Assembly: GCF_031845375.1 (NCBI RefSeq)
Contig: NZ_JAVREK010000004.1
Location: 124,001 to 188,000 of the forward strand
From: Streptomonospora wellingtoniae
GTDB taxonomy: Bacteria; Actinomycetota; Actinomycetes; Streptosporangiales; Streptosporangiaceae
Length of the DNA stretch: 64,000 bases
Direction: 5' to 3'
Made by a program: the position numbers and the translations under genes
Part shown: positions 11,438 to 23,770 of the stretch, one piece after another
How the letters are laid out: the number at the start of each line of letters is the position of its first letter
Numbering within the stretch: the stretch's first letter is position 1
The notes under the pieces: generated by a model
Seen by the model: only the letters and a program-made list of their open reading frames with translations
Told to the model about the DNA's origin: nothing
Databases searched by the model: none

Positions 11438-12130
11438 GTGCCGGATACACCCATGAAGGGACGCGTACTGGTCGTCGACGACGACCTCGCTCTCGCTGAG
11501 ATGTTGGGCATCGTCCTCAGAGGCGAAGGGTTCGAGCCGTCGTTCGTGCACGACGGCGACAAGGCCATGGAGGCCTTCCGCGAGACCAAGCCCGACCTCG
11601 TGCTGCTGGACCTGATGCTGCCCGGCGCCGACGGAATCGACGTGTGCAGGCAGATCCGCGCCGAGTCGGGCGTGCCGATCGTGATGCTCACAGCCAAGAG
11701 CGACACCGTGGACATAGTGCTGGGCCTGGAGTCCGGCGCCGACGACTACATCGTCAAGCCGTTCAAGCCCAAGGAGCTGGTGGCCCGGGTGCGCGTGCGG
11801 CTGCGCCGCACCGAGGAGCCGGCCCCCGAGGTGCTGCAGATCGGCGACATCACCATCGACGTCGCCGGCCACTCCGTGCGCCGCGACGGCGAGCCGATCA
11901 GCCTCACCCCGCTGGAGTTCGACCTGCTGGTGGCCCTGGCCCGCAAACCGCGCCAGGTATTCACCCGCGAGGTCCTGCTGGAGCAGGTGTGGGGCTACCG
12001 GCACGCGGCCGACACCCGGCTGGTCAACGTGCACGTGCAGCGGCTGCGGGCGAAGATCGAGAAGGATCCGGAGCACCCCGAGGTGGTAGTCACCGTGCGC
12101 GGTGTCGGCTACAAGGCGGGCACCGCCTGA
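11438..12130 (+). CDS. mtrA: MtrA response regulator (OmpR family)
   Basis: A 230-aa DNA-binding response regulator of the MtrAB system controlling cell-envelope and division genes in actinobacteria. The receiver domain has the acidic pocket VVDDD (13-16), the phospho-acceptor Asp58 in LVLLDLMLPG and Lys in VKPFKPKEL. The C-terminal winged helix contains LTPLEFDLLVALARKP and VWGYRHAADTRLVNVHVQRL, close to MtrA sequences I recall. GTG 11438 is preferred over ATG 11453 or upstream codons because GGAGGAGG ends five nt before it. mtrB follows after a 10-nt gap. Confidence 0.96.
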   Translation: MPDTPMKGRVLVVDDDLALAEMLGIVLRGEGFEPSFVHDGDKAMEAFRETKPDLVLLDLMLPGADGIDVCRQIRAESGVPIVMLTAKSDTVDIVLGLESGADDYIVKPFKPKELVARVRVRLRRTEEPAPEVLQIGDITIDVAGHSVRRDGEPISLTPLEFDLLVALARKPRQVFTREVLLEQVWGYRHAADTRLVNVHVQRLRAKIEKDPEHPEVVVTVRGVGYKAGTA

Positions 12131-12140
12131 ATCCGGCGGG

Positions 12141-13919
12141 ATGGCACAGGTGACGGACGATGACGACACCCGGCACGCCTCCGTGGCGCAGCCGGACGGC
12201 GGTCCGGGCGCCGCGCGGTCGCGCTGGCACCGCATCGCCGCCTTTCCGCTGCGCTGCTACCTGACCGCTCAGCGTGGCGCCCGCGCCCTGGTCCGCGCCG
12301 TGCATTCGCGCTGGAGGCGCTCACTTCAGCTGCGCGTGGTCACGACGACCCTGCTCATCTCCGCCCTGGTCACCGCGGTCCTCGGTTTCTTCCTGGTTCA
12401 GCAGGTGCTGACCGGCCTGCTCGACGCCAAGCGCGAGGCCGCGCTCAACGACCACAAGACCGGGCTGGACACGGCCGTCAGCATCATGCAGGAAGGCGAC
12501 CAGAGCACCGATCAGGACGGCCGCGCCAAGGAGATCACGACCGAACTGAGCAACCACAGCGGCACGACCGGCCTCTACGAGGTGGTCATCCTGCCCACTG
12601 TGGGCGGGCTGCGGGGCTATGCCACCGTCGAGGAGTCCAGCGTCCCCCAGCGCCTCCGCGATGAAGTGAGGCCGAGCCCCGAGCTGGGCGAGCAGTACGT
12701 CACCTACACCCAGATCGTCGACGACGACTACCGGGCGCCAGGCCTGGTCGTGGGCGCGCGGCTGTCCAACACCTACGAGCTGTACTACCTGTTCCCGCTG
12801 GACCACGAGCAGCAGATGCTCGACCTGGTGCAGAACACAGTCTTCTTCGTCGGAACCGTGCTGATCCTGCTGCTTGCGGTGATCGCCTACATCGTGACGC
12901 GCCAGGTGGTGAACCCCGTCCGGGCCGCCGCCGGCTCGGCCGAGCGCCTGGCGGCAGGCGACCTCTCGGAGCGAATGAAGGTCCGCGGTGAGGACGACCT
13001 CGCCCGCCTCGCGCTGTCGTTCAACGACATGGCCGGCAACCTGCAGGAGAAGATCCGCGAGCTGGAGGAGCTGTCGCAGGTGCAGCGCCAGTTCGCCTCC
13101 GACGTCTCCCACGAGCTGCGCACCCCGCTCACCACCATCCGCATGGCCGGCGACCTGCTGTACGAGGACCGCGACGAGCTTGAGCCCCACATGGGCCGCT
13201 CGGTCGAGCTGCTGCAGAGCCAGCTGGAGCGGTTCGAGGAGCTGCTGGCCGACCTGTTGGAGATCAGCCGGCACGACGCGGGCGCCGCGACCCTGTCCAT
13301 GGAGAGGGTGGACGTGCGCGACGCCGTTATGAAGGCGGTCGGTGACGCCGAGCAGATCGCCGAGAAGTCCGGCATCAAGGTCGTCATGCGGCTGCCCGCC
13401 GAGCCGTGCACCGCCGAGTTCGACGCGCGCCGCATCAACCGCATCCTGCGCAACCTCATCGTCAACGCCATCGAGCACAGCGAGGGCAAGGACGTCATCG
13501 TCACCGCGGCCGGAGACCGCGACGCCGTCGCCGTGGGCGTGCGCGACTTCGGCGTGGGCCTCAAGGAGGGCGAAGAGCACCTGTGCTTCGACCGCTTCTG
13601 GCGGGCCGACCCGGCGCGGGCGCGAACCACCGGGGGCACCGGCCTGGGCCTGGCCATAGCCAAGGAGGACGCCCAGCTGCACGGCGGCTGGCTGCAGGCC
13701 TGGGGCATGCCCGGCAAGGGGTCGCAGTTCCGCCTGTCGCTGCCGCGCCGCGAGGGCCAGGAGCTGCGCGGTTCCCCGCTGCCGCTGGCGCCGCCGGAGA
13801 TGGCCACCGGGCGCGTCCGCGGGTTCTCCGCGACGATGGGCGAGGGCGCTCCGGGCGCCGGATCGGCTGACACCGTCGGCGAACGCGCCGAGGCCGGCGC
13901 ACCCGAGGAGGTCTCGTGA
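12141..13919 (+). CDS. mtrB: MtrB sensor histidine kinase
   Basis: A 592-aa membrane kinase, partner of MtrA. Domains in order: cytoplasmic N-terminus with many Arg, TM1 at about 66-88, an extracytoplasmic sensor of about 140 residues, TM2 (FFVGTVLILLLAVIAYIVT), HAMP, HisKA with His324 in SDVSHELRTPLTT, and HATPase_c with N box RNLIVNAIEHS, G1 DFGVGL and G2 GGTGLGLAIAKE. ATG 12141 (GGCGGG just upstream) is chosen; GTG 12150 is possible. The stop overlaps the start of lpqB (GTGA), giving coupled translation of the conserved mtrA-mtrB-lpqB operon. Confidence 0.95.
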   Translation: MAQVTDDDDTRHASVAQPDGGPGAARSRWHRIAAFPLRCYLTAQRGARALVRAVHSRWRRSLQLRVVTTTLLISALVTAVLGFFLVQQVLTGLLDAKREAALNDHKTGLDTAVSIMQEGDQSTDQDGRAKEITTELSNHSGTTGLYEVVILPTVGGLRGYATVEESSVPQRLRDEVRPSPELGEQYVTYTQIVDDDYRAPGLVVGARLSNTYELYYLFPLDHEQQMLDLVQNTVFFVGTVLILLLAVIAYIVTRQVVNPVRAAAGSAERLAAGDLSERMKVRGEDDLARLALSFNDMAGNLQEKIRELEELSQVQRQFASDVSHELRTPLTTIRMAGDLLYEDRDELEPHMGRSVELLQSQLERFEELLADLLEISRHDAGAATLSMERVDVRDAVMKAVGDAEQIAEKSGIKVVMRLPAEPCTAEFDARRINRILRNLIVNAIEHSEGKDVIVTAAGDRDAVAVGVRDFGVGLKEGEEHLCFDRFWRADPARARTTGGTGLGLAIAKEDAQLHGGWLQAWGMPGKGSQFRLSLPRREGQELRGSPLPLAPPEMATGRVRGFSATMGEGAPGAGSADTVGERAEAGAPEEVS

Positions 13920-15820
13920 CCACCGCTCACAGCGCGTCCCCCGGGCGCACGCGCCGCGCCGGCGCCGCCGCCGCGCTGCTGGCCCTGGGCCTGTCGGCGT
14001 GCGCGACGGTGCCCAGCGGCGGCCCGGTCGTCGAGGGCGAGGGCGGCGCCGCCGGCTCGCTGAGCGGCAGCGGCTACGTCCGCCAGATCCCGCCCGGCCC
14101 CCAGCGCGACGTCGAGCCCAACGGCCTGGTGCGCGGCTTCCTCAAGAGCATGGCCAGCTTCGAGGAGAACCACAGCGCCGCCCGCGAGTACCTGGCGCCC
14201 AAGACGCGCTCCGACTGGCTGCCCAGCGGACGCGTCCTGGTCTACGAGGACAGCGACAAGCTGGCCCTGGACGCCGAGGTCGCCGACGACGGCGAGACCG
14301 CGCAGGTGCGGCTGCTCAGCAGCCAGCTGGCCACCATCGACGCCAGCGGGCAGTACACGCCCGCCGGGGCCGGCCAGGTCATCGACGTCACCCTGGACCT
14401 GGTGCGCACCGGCGACGATCAGTGGCGCATCTCCGACCCGCCCGAGCTGCTGGTGCTCAGCCGCAGCGACGTCGACCTCGTCTATCGGCCGCTGAACCTG
14501 TACTTCTTCAACCGCGACCGCAGCACCCTCGTGCCCGACGCGGTCTTCCTGCCGGTCAGCAGCGACCGCTCGGCCACCCGGCTGGTCAAGATGCTGGTCG
14601 CGGGTCCCACCAGCTGGCTGGACGACGCGGTGGAGTCGGCCTTCCCCAAGGACGCGACGGCCGACGTCGCCTACGACTCGGGGACCGTGACCGTCGAGGT
14701 CGACAACGCCTCCGGAGGCACGACGCAGCGCTTCGGCATGCGGGCCCAACTGGTGTGGACGCTGCGCCAGCTGCCCGAAGTGCAGGAGCTGCGGCTGCGC
14801 GTGGGCGGCCTGGACATCGACATCCCCGCCGACGAGAGCGAGAACCTGCACACCGGCGAGGGCGACTGGGACTCGGTCAACCCCGCGGGCGTGACCGGGA
14901 GCCTGCGGGCCTACTTCGTGCGCGACGGCCGGATGTGGGCTCTGGAGAGCGACAGTCGCGACGCCCAGCTCACCGAGAGCCGGGTCGCGGGGGCTCCGGG
15001 AGCCGGCCAGGTTGCTCTGGAGCAGCACGCGGTGTCGCTGGACGAGGACCGGGTGGGCGGCATCCGCGCGGGGGGCAAGGAGGTCGTCGTCGCCGGCACC
15101 AGCGAGGGCAGCGACTACACCGCCGTACTCTCGGGCGGCGACTACACTTCGCTCTCCTGGGACGGCTACGGCAACCTGTGGGTCGCCGAGGACGTCTCCA
15201 CCGGCCGCGAGAGCGACGACGACCGGCAACAGCAGGACTCCGAGGAGGTCGCCGAGGACACCGAGCGCGGCGACCCCTCGCCCACGGCCTCGCCTTCGGG
15301 CGGCGAGGCCGGTGACGTCGGCACCCGCGTGTGGATGCTGCGCGGAGGGACCGACCCCGTCGAGGTGGACGCCCCCGAACTGGCGGAGAGCCGGGTCACC
15401 GCGCTGCGGATGTCCCGCGACGGAACCCGTGCCGCGGTCCTCAGCAGCAGGGGCGAGGGACTGCCCCGGCTGGCGGTGGGCCGCGTGGTCCACTCGGACG
15501 CCGGTATCACCCTCAGCGGCGAGTTCCCGCTGGCCACCGAGCTGCAGGAGATCACCGACGTCGCGTGGCGGGGCGGCGACCAGCTCGCCGTGGTCGGCCA
15601 CGTCGAGCAGGGCGCCGAGCAGAGCTACCTGGTGGCGCTGGACGGGAGCACCGAGACCACCAGCGCCGGCGCGCCTCCGGGCACCGACATGGGAGGCATC
15701 GCCGCCGCGCCGGGACTGCCGCTGCTGTCGGGCACCGAGGACGACAACGTCTGGATGACCGACGACCGCATCAACTGGAAGCGCGTCGGCGTCGGCACCA
15801 ACCCCGTCTACCCGGGCTGA
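13916..15820 (+). CDS. lpqB: LpqB lipoprotein
   Basis: A 634-aa secreted lipoprotein. The signal peptide ends in lipobox LSAC with Cys29, followed by a GerMN-type domain and a C-terminal beta-propeller-like region (SYLVALDGS and similar strands). In mycobacteria and streptomycetes LpqB is described as modulating the MtrB sensor, and its position directly downstream, with GTG 13916 overlapping the mtrB stop, fits. A Glu/Asp/Ser-rich linker (around residues 428-463) looks flexible. Confident by context and architecture. Confidence 0.94.
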   Translation: MTTAHSASPGRTRRAGAAAALLALGLSACATVPSGGPVVEGEGGAAGSLSGSGYVRQIPPGPQRDVEPNGLVRGFLKSMASFEENHSAAREYLAPKTRSDWLPSGRVLVYEDSDKLALDAEVADDGETAQVRLLSSQLATIDASGQYTPAGAGQVIDVTLDLVRTGDDQWRISDPPELLVLSRSDVDLVYRPLNLYFFNRDRSTLVPDAVFLPVSSDRSATRLVKMLVAGPTSWLDDAVESAFPKDATADVAYDSGTVTVEVDNASGGTTQRFGMRAQLVWTLRQLPEVQELRLRVGGLDIDIPADESENLHTGEGDWDSVNPAGVTGSLRAYFVRDGRMWALESDSRDAQLTESRVAGAPGAGQVALEQHAVSLDEDRVGGIRAGGKEVVVAGTSEGSDYTAVLSGGDYTSLSWDGYGNLWVAEDVSTGRESDDDRQQQDSEEVAEDTERGDPSPTASPSGGEAGDVGTRVWMLRGGTDPVEVDAPELAESRVTALRMSRDGTRAAVLSSRGEGLPRLAVGRVVHSDAGITLSGEFPLATELQEITDVAWRGGDQLAVVGHVEQGAEQSYLVALDGSTETTSAGAPPGTDMGGIAAAPGLPLLSGTEDDNVWMTDDRINWKRVGVGTNPVYPG

Positions 15821-15904
15821 CCCGCCGCCGGTGCGGGGCAGGCGCCGTCCACAGGGCGCGGATCCGCGTGGCGGCGGAGGCTTCGCCGGGCCGAGCCTGG
15901 ATCC

Positions 15905-16918
15905 ATGAACCAAGAGAGCACCGGGTTCCCGCCACCACCCGGCCCAGTCGGGCCGTCCGCACCCCGCCGACGCCCGGCCCGGTCCGGCCCGTCCGCCGCC
16001 GAGGGGGCCGAACCGAGGCCGCGGCCTCCGACACCGCGTACCGCACCGGGCGGCCTCGCGGCGGCCTTCGAGGGTCTGCTCGGCCTGCTGCTGGGCGACC
16101 ACTGCGCCGGGTGCGCGCGACCCGGCGGCCGGCTGTGCCCCGACTGCGCCCGCGCGCTCGGCACCCGTCCCCGGCCCTGCCGCCGCCGCGCGGGCTGCCC
16201 GCTGGTGTGGGCCGTCGGCGCGTACACCGGGCTGGAGCGCACCGCGCTGCTCGCGTTCAAGGAGCAGGGCGCGCGAGGGCTGGCCGTACCGCTGGGCGCA
16301 CGGCTGGCCGGGGCCGTCGCCGCCGCGGCGGCCTGCCATCCCGACGCGCTGCTGGTACCCGTGCCGGCCCGGCCGGCGGCGCTGCGCACGCGCGGCTACG
16401 ACCCGGTGCTGCTGATGGCCCGGGCGGCCGAGCGCCGCTGCGCTGCGGTGCGGCTTCCGCCCGAACCGGTGCTGGCGCACCGCCGCCGCGTCCGCGACCA
16501 GGTCGGACTCGACCGCGACCGGCGCAGGGCCAACCTCGCCGGCGCTCTGGAGGTGCGCGCTCCCGCCGCGGCGGCGGGGCGGCGGGTTGTGCTCGTCGAC
16601 GACGTCGTCACCACCGGAGCCACCCTGGCCGAAGCCGCCCGGGCGCTGCGCGGCGCGGGCGCGGCGGTCGTCGGCGGCGCCGTCCTCGCCGAGCGCGGGC
16701 GGCCCCCGCCCGCGACAGCCCCGGCCGCCCCCGCGGTCGCCCCCCGCGTGTCCTGCGCGGCCTCCCCGAAGCCGCCCCGCCTGCGGCGACCCCCCGCCCG
16801 CGAACGCCGTCCGCGACCGCGGCGACGCTTCGCCTTCGCCCGGATCCGGCGCCCCGGACGGCGTTTCCCGCCGGTCCGGCGCCATGCCCGGGGTGCGCCG
16901 GAAGCGCTCCCCACCTGA
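15905..16918 (+). CDS. ComF family phosphoribosyltransferase-like protein
   Basis: A 337-aa protein. The ComF core starts near residue 60 with a zinc-finger-like CAGC..P...LCPDC, followed by a PRTase fold with RGYDPVLLMARA and the PRPP-binding VVLVDDVVTTGATLAEAARA. Relatives are linked to DNA uptake or assigned as amidophosphoribosyltransferases; the role in actinomycetes is unclear. It is longer than usual (230-250 aa): about 50 Pro/Arg-rich residues precede the core and about 70 Arg/Pro-rich residues follow, so either end might be mis-predicted. ATG 15905 has no clear ribosome site. Confidence 0.8.
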   Translation: MNQESTGFPPPPGPVGPSAPRRRPARSGPSAAEGAEPRPRPPTPRTAPGGLAAAFEGLLGLLLGDHCAGCARPGGRLCPDCARALGTRPRPCRRRAGCPLVWAVGAYTGLERTALLAFKEQGARGLAVPLGARLAGAVAAAAACHPDALLVPVPARPAALRTRGYDPVLLMARAAERRCAAVRLPPEPVLAHRRRVRDQVGLDRDRRRANLAGALEVRAPAAAAGRRVVLVDDVVTTGATLAEAARALRGAGAAVVGGAVLAERGRPPPATAPAAPAVAPRVSCAASPKPPRLRRPPARERRPRPRRRFAFARIRRPGRRFPPVRRHARGAPEALPT

Positions 16919-17577
16919 CATCCGGCAGAACTCGGGTTAGCGTGCAGAGCATGGCACCCGTCCGGGTCCGTGGTTGCGCCGAATACGGAGCCCCTTCGCG
17001 GGGGCGCCGGCTCGGCAAGCCGATGCCAGCCGCAGGCGAAACGGCCCACGTAAGGCGACTTTTCGTCGACCGATCACGGTGCGGCTTAGAGGTAAGTCCT
17101 GCCTCGCGGAGGGACCCGATGTCCCTCGGTCGCGGGAGAAGGGCGGTAGTCGCGCTCAAGCGCGGCGGAACCCTCAGCAGGCGGATGTGGGGACGAAGAC
17201 CAGGTCGGCCGGACGGGTGGCATCCGAGGGCGGCACGCGGAGCGGGCGAGGCCCCTCCGCGGCCGGCCCGTGGATCGCGCCGGCCCGCTACCGCCCCGCA
17301 CCGCCCCGGTTCGCACGCCGGCGTGCGGCGATCTGCCCCCCGTGTCCGAAAGCCTCACCTGACCAGTGGGGATTCCTTTACGCGCTTTGGATATGAGCCG
17401 TGATCTCGTGGGTATACGCAGAGCCAAACTCAATGACCAGCCGAGTCACCGGCGGCGCCGGAGCGGCGCACCACGGTGGCGGAGAGGAGGCAGCGGAGCG
17501 GGCTCCGCGCCCCGCGCGGAGCGGCAGAACGAAGCCGGGCCACCGGTCATCGGTGGCCACGCGTTGAAGGGGGTCTT
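16919..17577. other. Long non-coding spacer upstream of hpf with a strong hairpin
   Basis: A 659-bp spacer without credible coding potential on either strand. It holds a hairpin at 17103-17136 whose core is GAGGGAC-CCGAT-GTCCCTC, and another short one (CGCGCT-CAA-GCGCG) near 17151. A GGGTAT hexamer at 17410-17415 resembles the -10 of SigB-type stress promoters, but no matching upstream box is well placed. This is probably the promoter and long 5' leader of hpf. Confidence 0.4.
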
Positions 17578-18264
17578 GTGGACATCATCGTCAAAGGTCG
17601 GCGCACCGGTGTCAGCGAGAAGTTCCGGCAGCACGTCGAGAACAAGCTGACCAAGCTCTCCAAGTGGGAGAAGAAGGGCATGAGCGTCGATGTGGAGGTG
17701 TCCAAGGAGCGGAACCCGAAGCTCGCCGACATGCGCGAGCGGGTCGAGCTGACCATCCGCGCCACCGGCCCGGTCATCCGCAGTGAGGCGTCCGCCGACG
17801 ACCGTTACAACGCCCTCGACCTTGCGATAGGCCGCATCGAGGCGCGGCTCCGCAAGCTCGCCGACCGCAACAAGGTGCACAAGGGCAACCGCGCCCCCGT
17901 CTCCGTCGCCGCCGCCACTGCCGATCTCGGCAACGACACGGCCGCCCCGTCCCGCGGCCCCGGCGATACGGCGCAGTCCCCGACGGTGCCCGCACCCGCC
18001 CCGCACCCCGACGAGTTCGACGGAAGCGCGGTCGACGAGCAGTTCGCCGAGGACGTCGTCGAGCTCGACACCAAGGGCGACGGCCCCGTGATCGTCCGCG
18101 AGAAGTTCCATTCGGCCAAACCGATGACCATCGACCAGGCCCTCATGGAGATGGAACTGGTCGGCCACGACTTCTACCTGTTCCACGACGAGGAGCGCGA
18201 CGCCCCCAGCGTGGTCTACCGCCGCAAGGGCTTCAACTACGGCGTGCTGCGTCTGGTGGACTGA
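17578..18264 (+). CDS. hpf: Ribosome hibernation-promoting factor, long form
   Basis: A 228-aa long-form HPF (S30AE family), which joins two 70S ribosomes into inactive 100S dimers during stress or stationary phase. The N-terminal domain (about residues 1-105) begins MDIIVKGRRTGVSEKF. A Pro/Ala-rich linker leads to the C-terminal dimerisation domain, recognised by VREKFHSAKPMTIDQALMEM and LVGHDFYLFHDEE. GTG 17578 is chosen because family homology starts there and AAGGGGG lies just upstream. The long upstream spacer suggests strong transcriptional or leader control. Tandem hairpins follow the stop. Confidence 0.95.
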   Translation: MDIIVKGRRTGVSEKFRQHVENKLTKLSKWEKKGMSVDVEVSKERNPKLADMRERVELTIRATGPVIRSEASADDRYNALDLAIGRIEARLRKLADRNKVHKGNRAPVSVAAATADLGNDTAAPSRGPGDTAQSPTVPAPAPHPDEFDGSAVDEQFAEDVVELDTKGDGPVIVREKFHSAKPMTIDQALMEMELVGHDFYLFHDEERDAPSVVYRRKGFNYGVLRLVD

Positions 18265-18286
18265 CACGCCGGCGCGGACCGGCTGT

Positions 18287-18357
18287 CGGCGGCCCCGGAG
18301 TCCTCTCTGCGGGGCCGCCGCACACGAAAGCCGCGGCACCCCTCTGCCGCGGCGGTT
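18287..18357 (+). terminator. Tandem terminator-like hairpins after hpf
   Basis: Two adjacent inverted repeats start 22 nt after the hpf stop. The first has 11-bp arms CGGCGGCCCCG (18287-18297) and CGGGGCCGCCG (18310-18320). The second has GCCGCGGCA (18330-18338) and TGCCGCGGC (18345-18353), followed by GGTTT. It could serve both hpf and the convergent small gene. Confidence 0.65.
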
Positions 18358-18407
18358 TGCATCCGGGCCCGCCGCTGCGGCGTCCGCAACGGCGGGCCCG
18401 GACGGAC

Positions 18408-18860
18408 CTACTCGTCGGGGACCTGCCGGTCGTCGGCCGCGGCGCGGTGGCCCTCCTCGCCCTCCGCGTGCTGCCGGTCCTCGGACTTGATGTGATGCAG
18501 CGGGGTGTTGTGCGGCTCCTCCGACTCGTAGTGCGGCTCGTCCAGCACCACGTCGGTGAAGATGTCGGTCACCAGGAACAGCACCCCGCCCGCGGCCATC
18601 AGCCCCAGTCCGGAACCGATCAGCCACCAGTTCACGCCAAGCGAAATCCCGATTCCGCCGACCAGGAATCCGACGAAGAACACCCCCACGGCGACCCACG
18701 AGGCCGTGCGGCCCCGGTGGGTGTTGGTGGGCGCGAAGTCCCCGCCCGCACCCTGGTAGCCGCGGATGTAGCGGTGGGGTGTGCGCCCGCGTTTCGCGCG
18801 CCCCCCGCCCCGACCGCCGGTGGTCCGGGTCCGGGACTCGGAACCCTCGCCGTCCGTCAT
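18408..18860 (-). CDS. Small membrane protein, HGxxPAAW-like
   Basis: A 150-aa protein with a basic, Gly/Arg-rich N-terminus, two transmembrane helices (WVAVGVFFVGFLVGGIGISL and WWLIGSGLGLMAAGGVLFLV) and an acidic His/Glu-rich tail. The RGRTASW motif before the first helix resembles small actinobacterial membrane proteins carrying an HGxxPAAW motif. ATG 18860 is chosen over GTG 18863 because GGGGGG then lies seven nt upstream. It is convergent with hpf and divergent from secA. Function unknown. Confidence 0.75.
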   Translation of the reverse strand: MTDGEGSESRTRTTGGRGGGRAKRGRTPHRYIRGYQGAGGDFAPTNTHRGRTASWVAVGVFFVGFLVGGIGISLGVNWWLIGSGLGLMAAGGVLFLVTDIFTDVVLDEPHYESEEPHNTPLHHIKSEDRQHAEGEEGHRAAADDRQVPDE

Positions 18861-19089
18861 CACGGCACCCCCCGGTCCAGTTCGGTGTGCACGATTCCCT
18901 CATGGGCGGGATAACCGGATCCGCGGGCCCCAAACGGTCCCCTTACCGGGGGCGACGTGTCCGTGACGGTGCTGTGACCATCCGTGAGTGCACCGCGGGG
19001 CGGAACCGTCGCCTAAGATGGAAAGCTGGGGGTCAAGGATCCGTCCCGCCTCCAGACGCGGGCCCAGATCTGCGAGGAGCGCATAAGAA

Positions 19090-22032
<2,943 letters not shown>

Positions 22033-22061
22033 CGAGGGCGCAGAGCGGGCCCGGCATCCGA

Positions 22062-22111
22062 CGGTGACGGCCGCGGCCGGAGTGGGAGAACTCCGGCCGC
22101 GGCCGTCACCG
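22062..22111 (+). terminator. Perfect 22-bp inverted repeat after secA
   Basis: Arms 22062-22083 and 22090-22111 are perfectly complementary around a six-nt loop GGGAGA, beginning 30 nt after the secA stop. There is no T-tract, as is common for actinobacterial terminators. It lies between secA and the convergent PTS EIIC gene, so it probably works in both directions. Confidence 0.65.
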
Positions 22112-22269
22112 GTTCGCTGGTCCGTTTGCTGCGGCCGTCCCGCCGCCCGGAAGGCGGATCCCGCAGGAAGCTCCTCACGCGGGATCCGCCCGGCTCACCC
22201 GCATGCGGGCGCCCGGCAGGGCACGGACCGGTCAGCGCCGCCGGGCCTTATCCGGCGGGCGGCCCCGCT

Positions 22270-23697
22270 TCAGCCGGCGCCTTTTCCTCCGTCGGCCGTG
22301 CCCGCGCCGCTCGACGCAGTCGCGCCGCTCGACGCACCGGCGTCGTCCGAGGCGTCGGGGTTCGCGGCGACCGACGCCTGCTCCTCCGCGGGCTCGCGGC
22401 CCGGGGTGGGCAGGTTCAGGCGCGTGATCAGGAAGTAGAAGATCACGTAGTACAGCCCGGCGTAGACCACACCCATCAGCAGGATCCACACCAGCCCTGT
22501 GGTGTTCGACTTGAAGGCGTTGAGCCCCATGTCGATGAGGCCCGCCGAGAACCCGAAGCCGAGATGGGCGTCCAAGGCGTTGAGGATCGCCATCGATATG
22601 CCGGTGAGCACGACGTGCACCACGAACAGCACCGGCGCGATGAAGATGAACGCGAACTCGATCGGTTCGGTGATCCCCGTGACGAAGGCGGTCAGCGCCG
22701 CCGAGATCATGATGCCTCCGACCGCGGCGCGCTGGGTGGGGTGGGCGGCGCGCCACATCGCGAAGGCGGCCGCGGGCAGCCCGAACATCAGGACCGGGAA
22801 GAACCCGGCGAGGAAGCCTCCCGCAGTGGGGTCGCCGGCGAGGTAGCGGTTGATCTCGCCGTGGAAGACGTCGCCCGTCTGGGGGTCGGTGTAGCTGCCG
22901 AACACGAACCACACCACGGAGTTGACGATGTGGTGCAGGCCGAAGGGCAGCAGGAGGCGGTTGACGACGCCGTAGACGCCGGCGCCCACGGCGCCCGAGC
23001 CGACGATCCACTCGCCGAGGCCGTTGATCCAGCCGCCGACGGTCGGCCAGACGAAGCCGAACACCACGGCCACCAGCAGCGAGGCCACGGCGGTGATGAT
23101 CGGCACGAAGCGGCGGCCGCCGAAGAAGCCCAGCCAGGTGGGCAGTTTGATGCGGTAGTAGCGCTGCCACAGCAGGGCGGCGAGCAGGCCGATGACGATG
23201 CCGCCGAGTACGTCGGTGGGGTTCTTCACGCCCCAGTTGAGGATCTCGGTCCCCGCCTCGTCGTAGGTGGTCACGGTGCCGCGCAGTTCACCGCTGGGGT
23301 CGAAGTTGAAGAACATGTACTTCGTGACGCGGTCGAAGACGGCGTAGCCGACGACCGCGGCCAGCGCCGTGGAGCCGTCGGCGCGCTTGGCGAAGCCGAT
23401 GGCCACACCCACGGCGAACAGCAGCGGCAGCGCCTGGAAGAGCGCGTCGCCGGCGGTGCCGATGACACCGGCCACGGGCTCCATCCAGCCCATGCCGGAG
23501 GCATCGGCGAGGCCGCCGGGTTCGGGGCCGTTGCTGCCGAGCATGTCGCCCTGGCCCAGGCGCAGCAGGATCGCCGCCGCCGGCAGGACGGCGATGGGCA
23601 TCATCAGGCTGCGGCCGATGCGCTGCAGCACTCCCAGGACTTTCGAGGACGAGCCTGCGGCCGGTGGGCCGCCGGTGGCTGCCGAAGTGGAACTCAC
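22270..23697 (-). CDS. PTS EIIC permease, glucose/N-acetylglucosamine type
   Basis: A 475-aa membrane permease of the PTS Glc family, probably GlcNAc-specific. It starts SSTSAATGGPP, then RIGRSLMMPIAVLPAAAILL, the usual opening of NagE/PtsG EIIC domains; about ten hydrophobic helices follow, including GFFPVLMFGLPAAAFAMWRA and the conserved GITEPIEFAFIFIAP. EIIB and EIIA are absent here and encoded separately at 25881 and 26196. GTG 23697 has GGGAGG four nt upstream. It lies 73 nt behind the dasR-like gene on the same strand, so both probably share the operator region at 24551. Confidence 0.93.
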   Translation of the reverse strand: MSSTSAATGGPPAAGSSSKVLGVLQRIGRSLMMPIAVLPAAAILLRLGQGDMLGSNGPEPGGLADASGMGWMEPVAGVIGTAGDALFQALPLLFAVGVAIGFAKRADGSTALAAVVGYAVFDRVTKYMFFNFDPSGELRGTVTTYDEAGTEILNWGVKNPTDVLGGIVIGLLAALLWQRYYRIKLPTWLGFFGGRRFVPIITAVASLLVAVVFGFVWPTVGGWINGLGEWIVGSGAVGAGVYGVVNRLLLPFGLHHIVNSVVWFVFGSYTDPQTGDVFHGEINRYLAGDPTAGGFLAGFFPVLMFGLPAAAFAMWRAAHPTQRAAVGGIMISAALTAFVTGITEPIEFAFIFIAPVLFVVHVVLTGISMAILNALDAHLGFGFSAGLIDMGLNAFKSNTTGLVWILLMGVVYAGLYYVIFYFLITRLNLPTPGREPAEEQASVAANPDASDDAGASSGATASSGAGTADGGKGAG

Positions 23698-23770
23698 GGT
23701 TCCTCCCAGTTGGAACGGGTCGGATGGTGTGCGTACGCGCGGACGCGTGCGCGGTGGGGCCGGGCGGTGG

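Noticed and set aside
12887..16921. A 1344-codon open frame on the minus strand
   Set aside because: It is antisense to mtrB, lpqB and comF, all well-recognised genes; the translation is low-complexity and typical of shadow frames in GC-rich DNA.
16919..17577. c-di-AMP or cobalamin riboswitch upstream of hpf
   Set aside because: No conserved core motif of either class is present; only hairpins are visible.
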